From Azolla pinnata (taxonomy: Eukaryota; Streptophyta; Polypodiopsida; Salviniales; Salviniaceae): DNA of 49,260 nt. The notes beneath the pieces are model-generated. The model searched no databases. It had not been told where the DNA came from and was given only the letters and a program-made list of their open reading frames with translations. Both the position numbers and the translations under genes were made by a program. The stretch covers positions 4,135 to 53,394 of the forward strand of contig JBBBWG010029388.1 of NCBI GenBank assembly GCA_037176905.1, written 5' to 3'. Shown one piece after another: positions 21,839-32,690 of the stretch. Position 1 is the stretch's first letter; each line of letters opens with the position of its first letter.

Positions 21839-24811
21839 TCAAATTGGGTTCATCTGGATTTACACCGTTATACTATATATTCGAGTCACTATATGAAGTT
21901 TAATGTTCTTTTTTCCTTTCTTCTTCTAACATAGTTAACTTTTTATATTCATGTTAGCTTCCTCCAATTATATGAACCATCGAAGGAGGCTAACAAGAAG
22001 AGCCCCAAAAAACCTTAGAAGTTGTAGCCCTGTTTTTCAGCATTCAGAAGGGTACATCCCTGAATGGATGGAAAGGCACGTGACTTGAAAGTGTTTTGTG
22101 GTTAATACCATTGAGGTAAACAATGGAGTTTTTGTGGTTAAGAGCAACAGGTTGTCTTTTGAAAAAGCTCCTCCTTGGTGCTCTAGTTTCTTTAAATACA
22201 TAATTTATGGGGTTGAAATGATAAAATGACTGGTGATTTCCACACTCTTTCAGGAAACAGGAAAAAATATGCCTTACCCATGTACCCCGTCTTTTGGTTT
22301 TGATGAACTTCTGCTTGGCGCTATGAGATTCTGGACCCAAGTTCCATAGATTGCTATAGTGTGTACCCCCATCATGTACCGCGCCATTAAGTTCATGCAT
22401 ACAACATGGTTTCGAACATATTCTTAGAACCAGTGTTCCTTCCATACACCAATGTCTTGTTTGATGCTACCTCTCCAAGAACCTAAAAGGTAAGTGGTAA
22501 CTGCTGTTTCCTAGGCAAAACATGCTTTTTAATGTTTTGGTTTCGTAATTTTGCTTTATTTTTTGCCGTTTTGAAAGTGATTGATCAGATTTACTGGGCT
22601 TGCTTAGTTCTTTATTGAAAATCATATGTGACATTAATAAGGTTTTCTATTCTGCTAGAGATTCCGTTTTGCTAATAAAAAAGAAAGATAAATCCTTTCA
22701 CCATTATCTTCGTTGGTGTGAAATATGTCAATAGTTTATCCTACCATTTTTAAGTGGTCGTGACAAAGGGCCTTCATCAATATGGAAACGGGTTATCTTT
22801 GAAAGGCCTATCACTTCCAGGGTAGGATCTTGAGTACATAAATATTCAGATTGTTTTAAGGTTGAATGACTGTCACTCTTACAGGAAAAATGCACCTTAA
22901 TGGGATGTACCCCTTTTTGATTCGCACCTCAATTGTGGTTCTTTGAGTTACCTTTGCAAAATGTACCATATCTCATGCATCGCGGATCATTTGAACTTCA
23001 TGAACGCAGAAAGGCTTCATACCTCCTTAAAACTGGTGTTCCTTCCAACTATCTCATTTGATCCCTTCTCGAAGAACCTTTTAGAGGTAAGCATAAATGA
23101 TTGTTTACATGGATAATATTTTTACTGGATGCTCTTTTAGCCTGCCAACTCTTTGCTTTGATTAATTCATGAAGGTCTAAGCAAGACGTTGGTTTCACTA
23201 ATGATGCCAGTGCCATGTGCACACTCAATTAGAATGCTTATCTGTTCTCTTTTGATACTGCCTTCATCATATATGCTTGGGCATTGCTTGGTCATTTGAT
23301 GTAAAATTCCGATGTGCCCGAGTGCTAGTTAAGCAATCCACACAAGCAGATTGATTTTCATGACACAGAATTTTGGCGCTGCGGCTTGCTTTTGTGGCAT
23401 ATGCAGCCTTATGTAATCCTTTCTGATTTGATTGAGTGCGGATGTTTTTGGCAATCAGCACTCGATTGCAACTGCTGCTGATCGTTTTTAAAGGTCAGCT
23501 AGCTTTATAGATAAAGGGCCATCAATATAACAAAATCAATAACAGAAAAGATTATGTAATGATTGAAGAGGGAAATTTTTCTACAGAGAAGTTTGACAAA
23601 TGTTATGTCTTAGTAGAACGACTGGTCATGCCAAAGTTTGATAACGCATGCAAGCGAATGTTTTTTCCATTGAATGATGAATGGAATAACTTGGCGTTTT
23701 CAAATGTATTGAATTAAAAGAGTAATAATCTCATGGTGCTTATGGTGAACTATTGCCGTTGGTAGCCGTTGGTAACTTCTTTGATGAATGATTCTTGTCA
23801 GTGACAATGCTTACCGCAAATTTGTTGCCTCGAATTTTGAGACATACGCTCATTTAAACCAATGATATGGCCTAAAGAGCAGTTTTTACATGGTACTTTC
23901 TATGTTACAATTTTTTTTTATGATGATTTATCACTGTGCTTTTCTTAAGACGTGGAGTGTAAAAATGTAAAAATTTTCTGAACTGGCAGTTGGCTAAACA
24001 TTGGACTTTACCACAAATCAGCTGTGAAAAATGCATTGCTTGAGCTAATTAAAGATGTCTTTCATGCCCCCAGGTTAAACAGATTAACAAATATAACCGT
24101 GCAAAGGCATTTTTAAATTGATCTCTATCAAGCAAATGCGCTTAGATCGTTTCAAAAATCCGAAGTCAAAACCATTGTGCATGCACTTTTCAAAACTTAA
24201 GACAAATAGGTGACAAGCCCACTGCAAACTGAGCTATACCTTTAAACCCAAAACCATTGCTAGTTTACCAATGCGCAATCCAACATACATGAGGATATTT
24301 GCAATATACGCTACAATCATCAGCACGTCAACAAAATCATCTTGTATATATCTCACTTCATTATCACAAATAAATAAATGCGTTGAATGATTTAAATCTG
24401 CTCAGTAGGAAGCTATTACCATCTTCTATACATCATACCACAACCACTTGCATAAAACGAATAGTGACTCTTGCATATATATCTCTTGACCATTTCAAAA
24501 AAGAATCTCTCCAGTAGAACAAGAAAAAGTGGGATAAGTCATAAAAACAATGTTCGCCCACATGCATGATGAACGCCGAGATGGTCCCAAACCAAAATCA
24601 GGAAGTAATGGCAGCCCCAAACCCATTCTGATCTTTGGAAAGTGCCCATGAGAAAAATTGGGGGGTAGGAGAACAGTTCTCTCCTTGTAAAGATGATCAA
24701 ATCACGCAGAAACAGGGAGACCTTGGATAAAACAAAACATGAGATTGTTTCCTGAATGGAATTCTGAGCCTCAGTGTAATGTGGTTGTGCTGCTCTAAAA
24801 CAATACATCCA
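21839..24811. other. Convergent intergenic region, SR45a-like and PP1 3' flanks
   Basis: No supported gene. It should hold the 3' UTRs of the plus-strand SR gene and the minus-strand phosphatase gene. A diverged duplication occupies about 22250-22500 and 22880-23110. The rest is A/T-rich with only short, unconvincing open frames. Confidence 0.7.
22250..23110. repeat. Diverged direct duplication about 600 bp apart
   Basis: About 22250-22500 and 22880-23110 share an ordered set of motifs: AGGAAA-AATGC, TGTACCCC, a GAACTTC/TTCATG block, TGGTGTTCCTTCCA, TTTGAT, AAGAACCT and AGGTAAG. Both copies end at the same AGGTAAG-like site. Neither has a shared open frame. Confidence 0.6.
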
Positions 24812-27486
24812 CTAAGCTTTCCCACCCTGATATTGCCAAGAAACAAAATAAAATGAGAAACACTGCCTATCTGCTAACGAGACAAAGAAGGAAAAACATT
24901 TGCTAGTGTTCTGCAAGTGGGTTTCCTAAATATGTATAAGTTCCATTTGTTGTGCCTGTTTTTCATTCCTATTGTTATCAGTCCTACCAGCATGGCTGCA
25001 AATATAAAATCTCTTCTTTTTCCTCTCTACATACGTATTTATTCCACACATGATTCATTCCATACTTCTTATGAAGTTTTCGCCAGTTCACAACTTGTCA
25101 TACAATGGTCAGTTTGTTTTTACAGATTTTGGATACATGTGGTTTTCCTTAGGGACTAGGTTTTTTTAAACCACCATTAATGTTCTCCAAAGAGAATGCA
25201 TAATACCGAGAAAGTTTGGAAAAGAATCCTTTGTGCTATCTATTTTCAGCATACATATTTATATTCATATAACGATTCGTTATGCTGTATGTCCATGAGG
25301 TAATCCTTACTTAGAAACTGAAATAATGGGGCATGCAAAGTGCATTGGAATGATGAATTGACCCAATTGATAAAACTTTTAAAGAAAAAAAGTAAAAACA
25401 AGATCGTGTAAATTGTGAGCTTTCATTTCTCCCCATGGCATGGAATACGAGTCTTCTCTGATAAGAAAAATTTACCTTTGCTCCACGTGGTGGAGTAGCT
25501 GACTTTGCAGCTGAGTTAATTGACATATACGAGTACTTTGACTTCTTCTCTGCAGGTTTTAGGATTTGGAATGAACACATGAGTGCATCGTCGACACTCA
25601 TCATAGCTCCTGCATTGTCAAATTCCCCACAATAGTTTGGGGCAGAGAAGATCGTTACAAGCTGCCTATCTGCAAAGAACTCATAGCCATCTTCTACCAC
25701 CTACACGACAAATAAAGAGAACATGCACCATGTTTTTTAAGGAAGCCACGGGCTAGTTTGAATCGAAAGAACATGAAAAAAATCATTCTTTTGAAAAAAA
25801 TTCGTAAATGAACCTGGTGAGCTCGGCAGATCAGGTCCAAATCGTGTTTTTGTAGAAATTCGTTTATTGTATTGGCTCCAAATGTGAATGAAACTCCTCG
25901 ATCATTCTCACCCCACTCTGAAACATCTTTGTCAGGGTCAGCCCATAACAAGTCACATAGCAATCCCTGATCAGGAACGTCAGTTGGTCTCGGTATTGCT
26001 CTGATTTGGTCAAGATGGTTTAAATCTGGTGATAGCCCACCATGCATGCATAGAATCTTTTCATCAATCAAAGCAGCAACTGGTAGGCAATTGAAGCAAT
26101 CTGTGAAGGTCTTCCATAGCCTAACATTGAACCTCCGCTTGCATTCATCATAAAACCCATATATTCTATTGATAGAAGCACATTCATGGTTTCCTCTCAA
26201 CAGAAAGAAGTTTTCCGGGTATTTGATCTTGTAGGCTAGAAGAAGACAGATGGTTTCCAAGCTCTGCTTTCCTCTGTCCACATAATCCCCTAAGAAGAGA
26301 TAATTGGCCTGTGGAGGAAGTCCACCATATGCAAAAAGCCTCAGCAGGTCTGAGTACTGACCATGGATATCACCTGCGAAGCACAAATGTGGGGTTAAAG
26401 AAATTGCACCGAGAATGGATTGATCAGTTTCCAATGCGATGGAAAAGGTCATCATGTTGCATTCAAAGGCACATTACGGTCAAAAACATAAGCGAGCTAC
26501 ATTCAAACCACAACTGTGGGGTTAAGGAAATTGTACCAAGAATGGATTGATCAGTTTCCAATGCAAAGTAAAAGGTCAGCATGTTGCATTCAAAGGCAAG
26601 TTCCGTTCAAAAACATAAGCGAGCTGCACTCAAGCCACCAATGTGGGTTTCAAGAAATTGCACCACGAACGGATTGATTAGTTTCCAATGCGAAGTAGAA
26701 GGTGAGCATATTGCATTCAAAGGCACGTTACATTCAAAAACATAAGCGAGCTGCATTCAAACTTGTCTTTGAATGGAATCCAAGCTAATTAGCTCCCATT
26801 TGAGCTGCCACAGATATCATAGCAGAATGAAACAAAGAAAACGTGGGGCAAAGCACATTGAATCAAACCAATCCAGAGACAGAAAGCAAGGCGAAAAAGG
26901 ATGGGTTTTATATATATAGATATATGCGGCAAAACATACCACATATCTTGATGGGTGCTTCAAGCTCCAGAAGGTTGGGTTGTTGCATGAAGATGGCCTT
27001 GGCCGCGAGGCAGATTCCTCTGATCTCCGACTCAGAGAGCTGGACCTGCTTCCCGGGCCTTGTTTCCCGAACCTCCAGAAGGCGCCGAAGGATATCGTCC
27101 AAAGCAGATTGGTCCATTAAGTGCGAAATGCCCTTACAGCACAAGAAAACAAACGGAAGAAGAAGAAGAAGAAGAAGAAGAAGAAGAAGAAGAAGAAGGG
27201 AAACCCTAGAACCGTAGAAAAATTCGCCCTAGCTCAGGGACGGAGCGAGACTGCCCAAGAGGAGGGAAACCCAGTACAAAAGCGAGAGGGAAAACAGGAT
27301 AGAGGGAGGGGAAAAGAGGGGAGGAAAAGCGGAGCTTTTAGCGACGAGAAGAGCATTCTAACAGTCTGAAGCCAAAACAAAGCGAGAGAGAGAGAGAGAG
27401 AGAGAGGGAGGGAGGGTGCGGGAGAGAACCTGTAGAGCCGACTTCTTTCCCTTCTGGGGGGGCGTTTCAGAGGACGCCATCGCCAT
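24812..27486 (-). CDS. Serine/threonine protein phosphatase PP1 catalytic subunit (TOPP type)
   Basis: Core exons are 26940-27132, 25814-26373 and 25476-25700. The sequence runs from [16 protein letters not shown] through the metal-binding motifs GDIHGQ, GDYVDRG, RGNHE and HGGLSP to [29 protein letters not shown] and [10 protein letters not shown]. This is the full PP1 fold, with metal ligands and docking features typical of TOPP proteins. Two ends are modelled. An upstream exon (27430-27486) splices in phase 0 and gives an N-terminus [19 protein letters not shown]; otherwise translation can start at 27117. The last coding exon is probably tiny (24812-24826, ending GGKA); reading through instead adds about 54 unrelated residues. 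Length is about 325-349 aa. PP1 dephosphorylates many nuclear and cytosolic substrates, guided by regulatory subunits. Confidence 0.94.
26388..26762. repeat. Triplicated about 127 bp tandem repeat in PP1 intron, abutting the acceptor
   Basis: Copies start at 26388, 26516 and 26642 (spacings 128 and 126). Each carries GGATTGATCAGTTTCCAATG, TTGCATTCAAAGGCA and AAAAACATAAGCGAGCT. The true 3' splice site at 26374-26376 lies in the sequence that continues the first copy, so later copies carry related acceptor-like ends (GTGCAG, ATGCAG on the minus strand). Confidence 0.92.
27156..27198. repeat. (GAA)n microsatellite in PP1 intron 1
   Basis: About 14 GAA units. On the coding strand this is a CTT tract just upstream of the acceptor at 27133-27134, so it would form part of the polypyrimidine tract of the first intron. 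Confidence 0.9.
27381..27406. repeat. (GA)n microsatellite
   Basis: About 12 GA units within the proposed first intron of the PP1 gene, close to its donor; CT repeat on the coding strand. Confidence 0.9.
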
Positions 27487-27557
27487 GCGAGTCTGTTTCC
27501 TCTTCTGCGTCGCTTCCGCCCAACAACAACAAAGACGAAACAGTAGTATGTAGTAGG

Positions 27558-27602
27558 TCTTCTTCTTCTTCTTCTTCTTCTTGCTTCTTCTTCTTCTTCT
27601 TC
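27558..27602. repeat. (CTT)n microsatellite upstream of PP1
   Basis: A CTT run interrupted once by GCTT, about 70-115 bp upstream of the proposed PP1 start codon. On the PP1 strand it reads GAA. Confidence 0.9.
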
Positions 27603-28458
27603 GGATAGATGGATGCATGCATGTATGTCAAATGCATGTCAAATCTATGCATGTATGTGTGTGTGCATGCGCACCTCCAGAGATTCTTCTTCCTCCTGGC
27701 TCCGAATCCTAAACCCTAACCCTAAACCCTAAACTCCATCTTAGCCATGGCCCACTATTCTTAGGGGACAACTGCCTAGCTATGGCAGCGGCAGCAGCAC
27801 CACAACTGAATCTTGGAGATGTCTTCTGTGCTTTGATTCCTCTTCCCGGTCTGACCATGCCGGAGAATGTTTTGCTGTAGAGCGCCGCCCAACAGCTGAA
27901 AAGCAGTACCTGGTTCAGCAATTCCTCCATACTTGTCAGGGATCCATGGCGGAGAATGTTTTGCTGTAGGGCGCCCAACGGCTGAAAAGCAGTACCTGGT
28001 TCTGCACTGAATCCATACTTTGTCAGGGATCTCATGGCGGAGTATGTGGAAAGCAGTACCTAGTTCTGCAATTTGTCAGGGATCCATGGCGGAAATTGTT
28101 TTGCTGTAGCACCCAACAGCTGAAAGCAGCACCTGGTTCTCCGATCCATCCATGCTTGTCAAGGATCCGTGGCGGAAAATGTTTTGCTGTGGAACCCAAC
28201 AGCCGAAGGCAGTGCCTGATTCTGATCCATGCTGCAAACGGAGGTACCGAGAGTACTGTGCCGGGAACACCATTCAACAGCTAACAACTGGCGGATCGAT
28301 TCCTGCCGAAACAAATGAAGAGCCTGAGAGTTGTGTGATCCTGTGGCATAGCATGGAGAAGGGCATGCCGATTGTGCTAGGGCTTCCTTGCCACAAGCCA
28401 TGAAAGCATCTCCGCCTCTGATTGCTGGTTCGGATGCATTGGCTATGCAAACGTTTCC
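27603..28458. other. Divergent intergenic region between PP1 and the PPR gene
   Basis: It holds TGCATG-rich sequence (27610-27670), three CCCTAA units (about 27709-27731) and a five-copy repeat (27860-28250). An open but ATG-less stretch in the PPR frame begins after a stop at about 28378, so a spliced upstream PPR exon cannot be excluded. Confidence 0.65.
27860..28250. repeat. Five diverged tandem copies with GGCGGAGAATGTTTTGCTGT core
   Basis: Copies begin near 27860, 27948, 28036, 28088 and 28171. The unit order is GGATCCATGGCGGA, ATGTTTTGCTGTAG, CCCAACAGCTGAAA, GCAGTACCTGGTTCTGC. Copy 3 is internally deleted. Spacing varies from about 50 to 90 bp and frames are not kept, so it is probably non-coding. 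Confidence 0.88.
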
Positions 28459-31400
28459 ATGTCCGCATCCTCAGGGAAGTTTAGGGTTTCGACCTTCCAA
28501 CTTTCTTGCGGGCTTTCATCTTCAGCTGTGTTGGGCGTATGGCAAGAAGGATCGAGGGCCGAGGCCACTTCGTTGTCGTCATCACCACGAGCACCATCGT
28601 CCATGCCTCATAGGGAGGGTGATTGCTACCTCCAGAATGCGGTTCTCCTCAGGCATTGCAAGTCTGGAGCTTTGCATGATGCGGTTTCGTTCTTCGACAA
28701 GATGGCTAAGGATCTTTACTCGTGGAATATCATGATGTCTATGTACAATCGTGCCCAAGATGGTGGAGGCAAGGTCCTGGCCCTCTTCGATCAAATGCAA
28801 CAAGAGGCGACAATCCCAAACGCATTCATATTAGCCAGTATCATCTCTGCTTGTACAACACACGGCGATGTACGTCCAGGTTTGTTACAAGAACATGCAT
28901 GAATACATTATTAGGGGTAAGGTACATTCACTGTTGTGTTGACTTGGCCAGTGACGACCTGGATGTGGATCGCCACAATCTGGGCATATGGTTGAGTTTA
29001 TTGCTATTGTTTTGAGCAGAAGCAGTGCTTTTGGTTATAAGTTTATAGAAAAAATTGAGAATCGTGTTTATAGTTGGAATCAGACACAGAGTTTGTTGTC
29101 ATAAGTCAGTTATACAGACCTAAGTATATGGTTAAGTTTATTGCTATTGTTTCGAGCAGAAGTAGTGCTTGTGGTTATAGTTTATAGAAAAATTTGAGAA
29201 TCGTTTTTACAGCTGGAATCAGACACAGAGTTTGTTGTCATAAGTCAGTTATATAGACCTGAATTCTGTTTTTGTTGTGTCGCTATAACGCTAAAGATTT
29301 GTTTGCTATGGCGTGTAGCAATGATCTAATGAGTTTTGCTATACGCTAGAGGGCTGTGCCGTTTGTTGCAATGCCGTAGATGACTTTAGTCTAGAGGTTG
29401 ACTTATGCTATGGGGCCACAGTATATATGGTGAATCTTCCTTTTGCATGCCACTCCCTTTATCATTTTTAAGGCATCATCTCCAATCTGTAAATCAATTT
29501 TATACAGGTCTCGTGCATGGCAAGCTAACCATAAACAAACCAGAGGAATGGCTGCATCCACACTGCTAGCTTTTGCTAATCTAGAGGGATTTATTGTGGA
29601 TAACGAGAAATAGTTTCGTAAATTAATCATGTGTATCTTGATGAGGAGATGTTTCACATTGGCTCAAGAAATGCTTTGTACCCCTATCTGATCATTCCAC
29701 CTCAATCTGTATGACAATGGTTGATGAAGTTGATGTTGGTCAGTGACTTTCTTTCATGTGCATATCTCCAGGTAAGCTTATACATGCTCGCATTTCCCAA
29801 GCTCAAGGACTTTGTCTTGATGTGGTGCTTCAGAGTGCGCTTATCAACATGTATGGCAGGTTTGGTGAGCTTAAGGTTGCTCGTCAACTGTTTTCTGATA
29901 ACCCCCTCCCAGATACTGCCTTGTGGAATGGCACGTTAACAATTTATTCCCAAAATGGCATCGACGTGGATTGTTTAATTCTCTATAATCACATGCAACA
30001 GCTATGCATAATGCAAAACAATATCACATATGTCTTGATGCTTTCTGTGTGCTCTAAAGTAACATCCCTCACTGAAGGAAAGAAGCTACATACTCGCATT
30101 GTTGCTGTTGGCTGTGAAACTGATATCATGGTCGGAACAGCTCTGATTAATATGTACAGCAAGTGTGGACAGGTGGATAATGCCAATGATATCTTTGGCA
30201 GAATGCAAGAGCGTGACATAATACTGTGGAATGCTGTGATTGCAGGATATTCTTTGAATATGAAGCATAAGGAAGTATATCAGCTTTATGCTCAAATGGA
30301 GCAAGAGGGAGCGATGCCAAATGAAGCTACTTATACATGCATTCTCGATGCTTGTAGCAGCTCCAGTGAAGGAAAACAAGTGCATGCTTGCATAATTGGC
30401 AGGTCTTTAGGATTAGACGTGGTTGCAGATGCTGCCCTTCTGAAAATGTATGGTAAATGTGGTGGCGTGGACGAAGCGCATCGCTACTTTAAGGAAACGA
30501 AGCATCATGATATAGTGGCATGGAACACGATGATCTCAACCTTTGCCAAGGAAGGGATGAATATGCAAGCACTGCAATTGTACGATGAAATGATGAAAGA
30601 AGGGATTGTGCCAGATGGGGTCACCTTTGTAACAATCCTCTCTACATTTATGAGTGAAGCAGAGTTTGAAGAAGGAAAACTAGTGCATCGACATATCGTA
30701 TATCTTGGGCTAGACCTGGAAACCGGTGTAACAAATGCTCTGATCAATATGTATGGAAAATGCAGCACTTCATTACATGATGCCATGGCCATTTTTAACA
30801 AACTGAGGGACCGTGACAGTGTCACTTTTGTCAGCATCATCTCAGCTTGCTCAAGTCAGGCTATCTTTGCTCAAGGTCAATATATTCACACTCTAATCAA
30901 GGAAGAGAAGATTGAAAGCAATACTATTCTGGCTAATGCTATTATGAGCATGTATAGTAAATCTGGTTACTTGAGCGATGCACGGAAGGTATTTGAGGAA
31001 ATGCAAGAGCAAAAGACTGTTGTATCTTGGAGCACAATCATTGCAACATATGGGCAGCATGGTGAAGGCAAGGAGGTTCTTTACCTCCACGACCAGATGC
31101 AAAGAAGCGGTATCGAACTGGAGACTATTACCTCAGTCAGCCTCCTCTTTGCCTTCAGTCAGGCTGGGCTTTTGGATGAGGGATGCCGTAGCTTTAGCTT
31201 CATCGTCGGTAAACAGCAACTCGTTTCTTTGGACCACTTCAATTGTATGATTGACCTTCTTGGAAGGATTGGTTGCTTAGATGATGCAATGTGTTTGATC
31301 TGTGGCATGCCATTTCAGCCCAGTAATATGTCATGGAGCATACTTGTTTGTGCATCTCAACTTCATATGCATTTTGATCGTGGTGAGCTCACTTCCGAGT

Positions 31401-31495
31401 ATGTGCTCGAACTAAATCCCGATGACACCACTGGATATGTGGTTTTGTCCAACATCTATAATGCCCAATGCATTGACATTACTGTAACTTGTTGA
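28459..31495 (+). CDS. PLS-class pentatricopeptide repeat protein with truncated E region
   Basis: Two exons, 28459-28879 and 29772-31495, joined CCA G|GT AAG (DVRPGKLIHARI), giving about 714 aa. The intron splits one PPR motif, and the join restores the usual sequence between the C-terminal part of one repeat and GKLIHARI of the next. About 15-17 P, L and S motifs follow with hallmarks such as ALINMYSKCGQVDNA, WNAVIAGYSLN, WNTMISTFAKEG and WSTIIATYGQHGEGKE. The end resembles an E1 motif (LELNPDDTTGYVVLSNIYNAQC) but stops after a few unrelated residues, with no E2 or DYW domain. Such proteins bind single-stranded organelle RNA, and PLS types usually specify C-to-U editing sites. Without DYW it would need a partner deaminase, or it may be a decaying copy. 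The first 45 residues are not repeat-like and no clear targeting score can be given. Confidence 0.88.
28986..29265. repeat. Tandem duplication (140 bp) inside the PPR intron
   Basis: Copy 1 is 28986-29125 and copy 2 is 29126-29265. Both carry ATATGGTT(G/A)AGTTTATTGC, GGAATCAGACACAGAG and TTGTTGTCATAAGTCAGTTA. Identity is high, so the duplication is fairly recent. Confidence 0.95.
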
Positions 31496-32690
31496 ATGAA
31501 AATTTCGTTTTTTTTACTAGCGTGCATATGACGATGGCTTGCAAAATAGATGAAATTAGTGTAAATCAAGGATGGATTCTACAGTTTGGTGTGGAACTGT
31601 GGCATAATGGAGAACTGATGTGCAGATGATTACATTACAACACAGAAAAGAAAGGAATTGAAAGCAATGGAGAGATTCAAATACCCATAACTGATTAATT
31701 GAGAGCATGAATCAAAATGATCAAGATGTGATGTGCAACATGGCTATAGATGAAGAGTGGCATGCAAATAGTAGGGTCTTGGGTTGATTAACCAACTACT
31801 CCATCCAAAATATGTTAATAGATCGATACTTTTACTGGATCCTACTAATTTATCTCTAGCTACGATGAGCTTAACTACTCATACATACAGGGTGGCCTTA
31901 ACACATTTCCTAATGTATTTCCTGTTAATTTTTACTGTTATTGGTTGATACCAGTCAAATTCCACAATGGCGTCTGTAAATATGACCATCTACAAATAGC
32001 AATCATCCAGATAAAGCCATTAAGATGGAGAATCATACAGATAAGCCCCTTAAGGTGAAGTCATACAAGCAAAATTCTGACAGCCATACATATGCTCACA
32101 CTTCATTCAGGTTGGAAACCTGTCAATGGACAAACTCAATGTGGTAGATGACACCAAAGCTAGCCACACAAATTTTGTAATTGCAGCGACCGTATGATCA
32201 AACAGCCAATCACAGATTATCCCCTGCCAAGTAATGACAATAGACTTGTTTTCCTTTTAAATAACAATAGACAGTGTAAACTTCTGTCATACTACATATC
32301 TGTTGTAAAATACACTTGAATTCTGGGAAAGAGAAAGTCATTTTGAATTAACAAACAATAGGGGGAAAACATCTGAAATCCTGAAACAAGAGACACCACG
32401 GGCGAAATATAAGAACCAGAAATGGAAGTACTGCATCAATATAACGAAACATCATTTGAAGGAAAGACTATATGATGGGAAACATTCATTGACATTGATA
32501 CCAATCAGCTGCTCAACGAGTCATCCTCCAGTTAGACATTGAAACTTACATATTCATTAAGTAGAAATCTAGGAGAACTAAGTTACTAAAACCAAACGGG
32601 CTTCAGAGAAGTAAGAATCCCACGCAGCATTCATGGGGCACAGAATAAGTTAATATGGCCTTAGCCCAAATCTATGTTAAATCTCAACCC
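31496..32690. other. Convergent intergenic region, PPR and BRR2 3' flanks
   Basis: A/T-rich DNA between two converging stop codons. It presumably contains both 3' UTRs. No gene, repeat or RNA is seen. Confidence 0.75.

Noticed and set aside
29403..29887. Small minus-strand genes inside the PPR intron
   Set aside because: The frames are under 90 codons, with no family signature and within an intron of the opposite strand.
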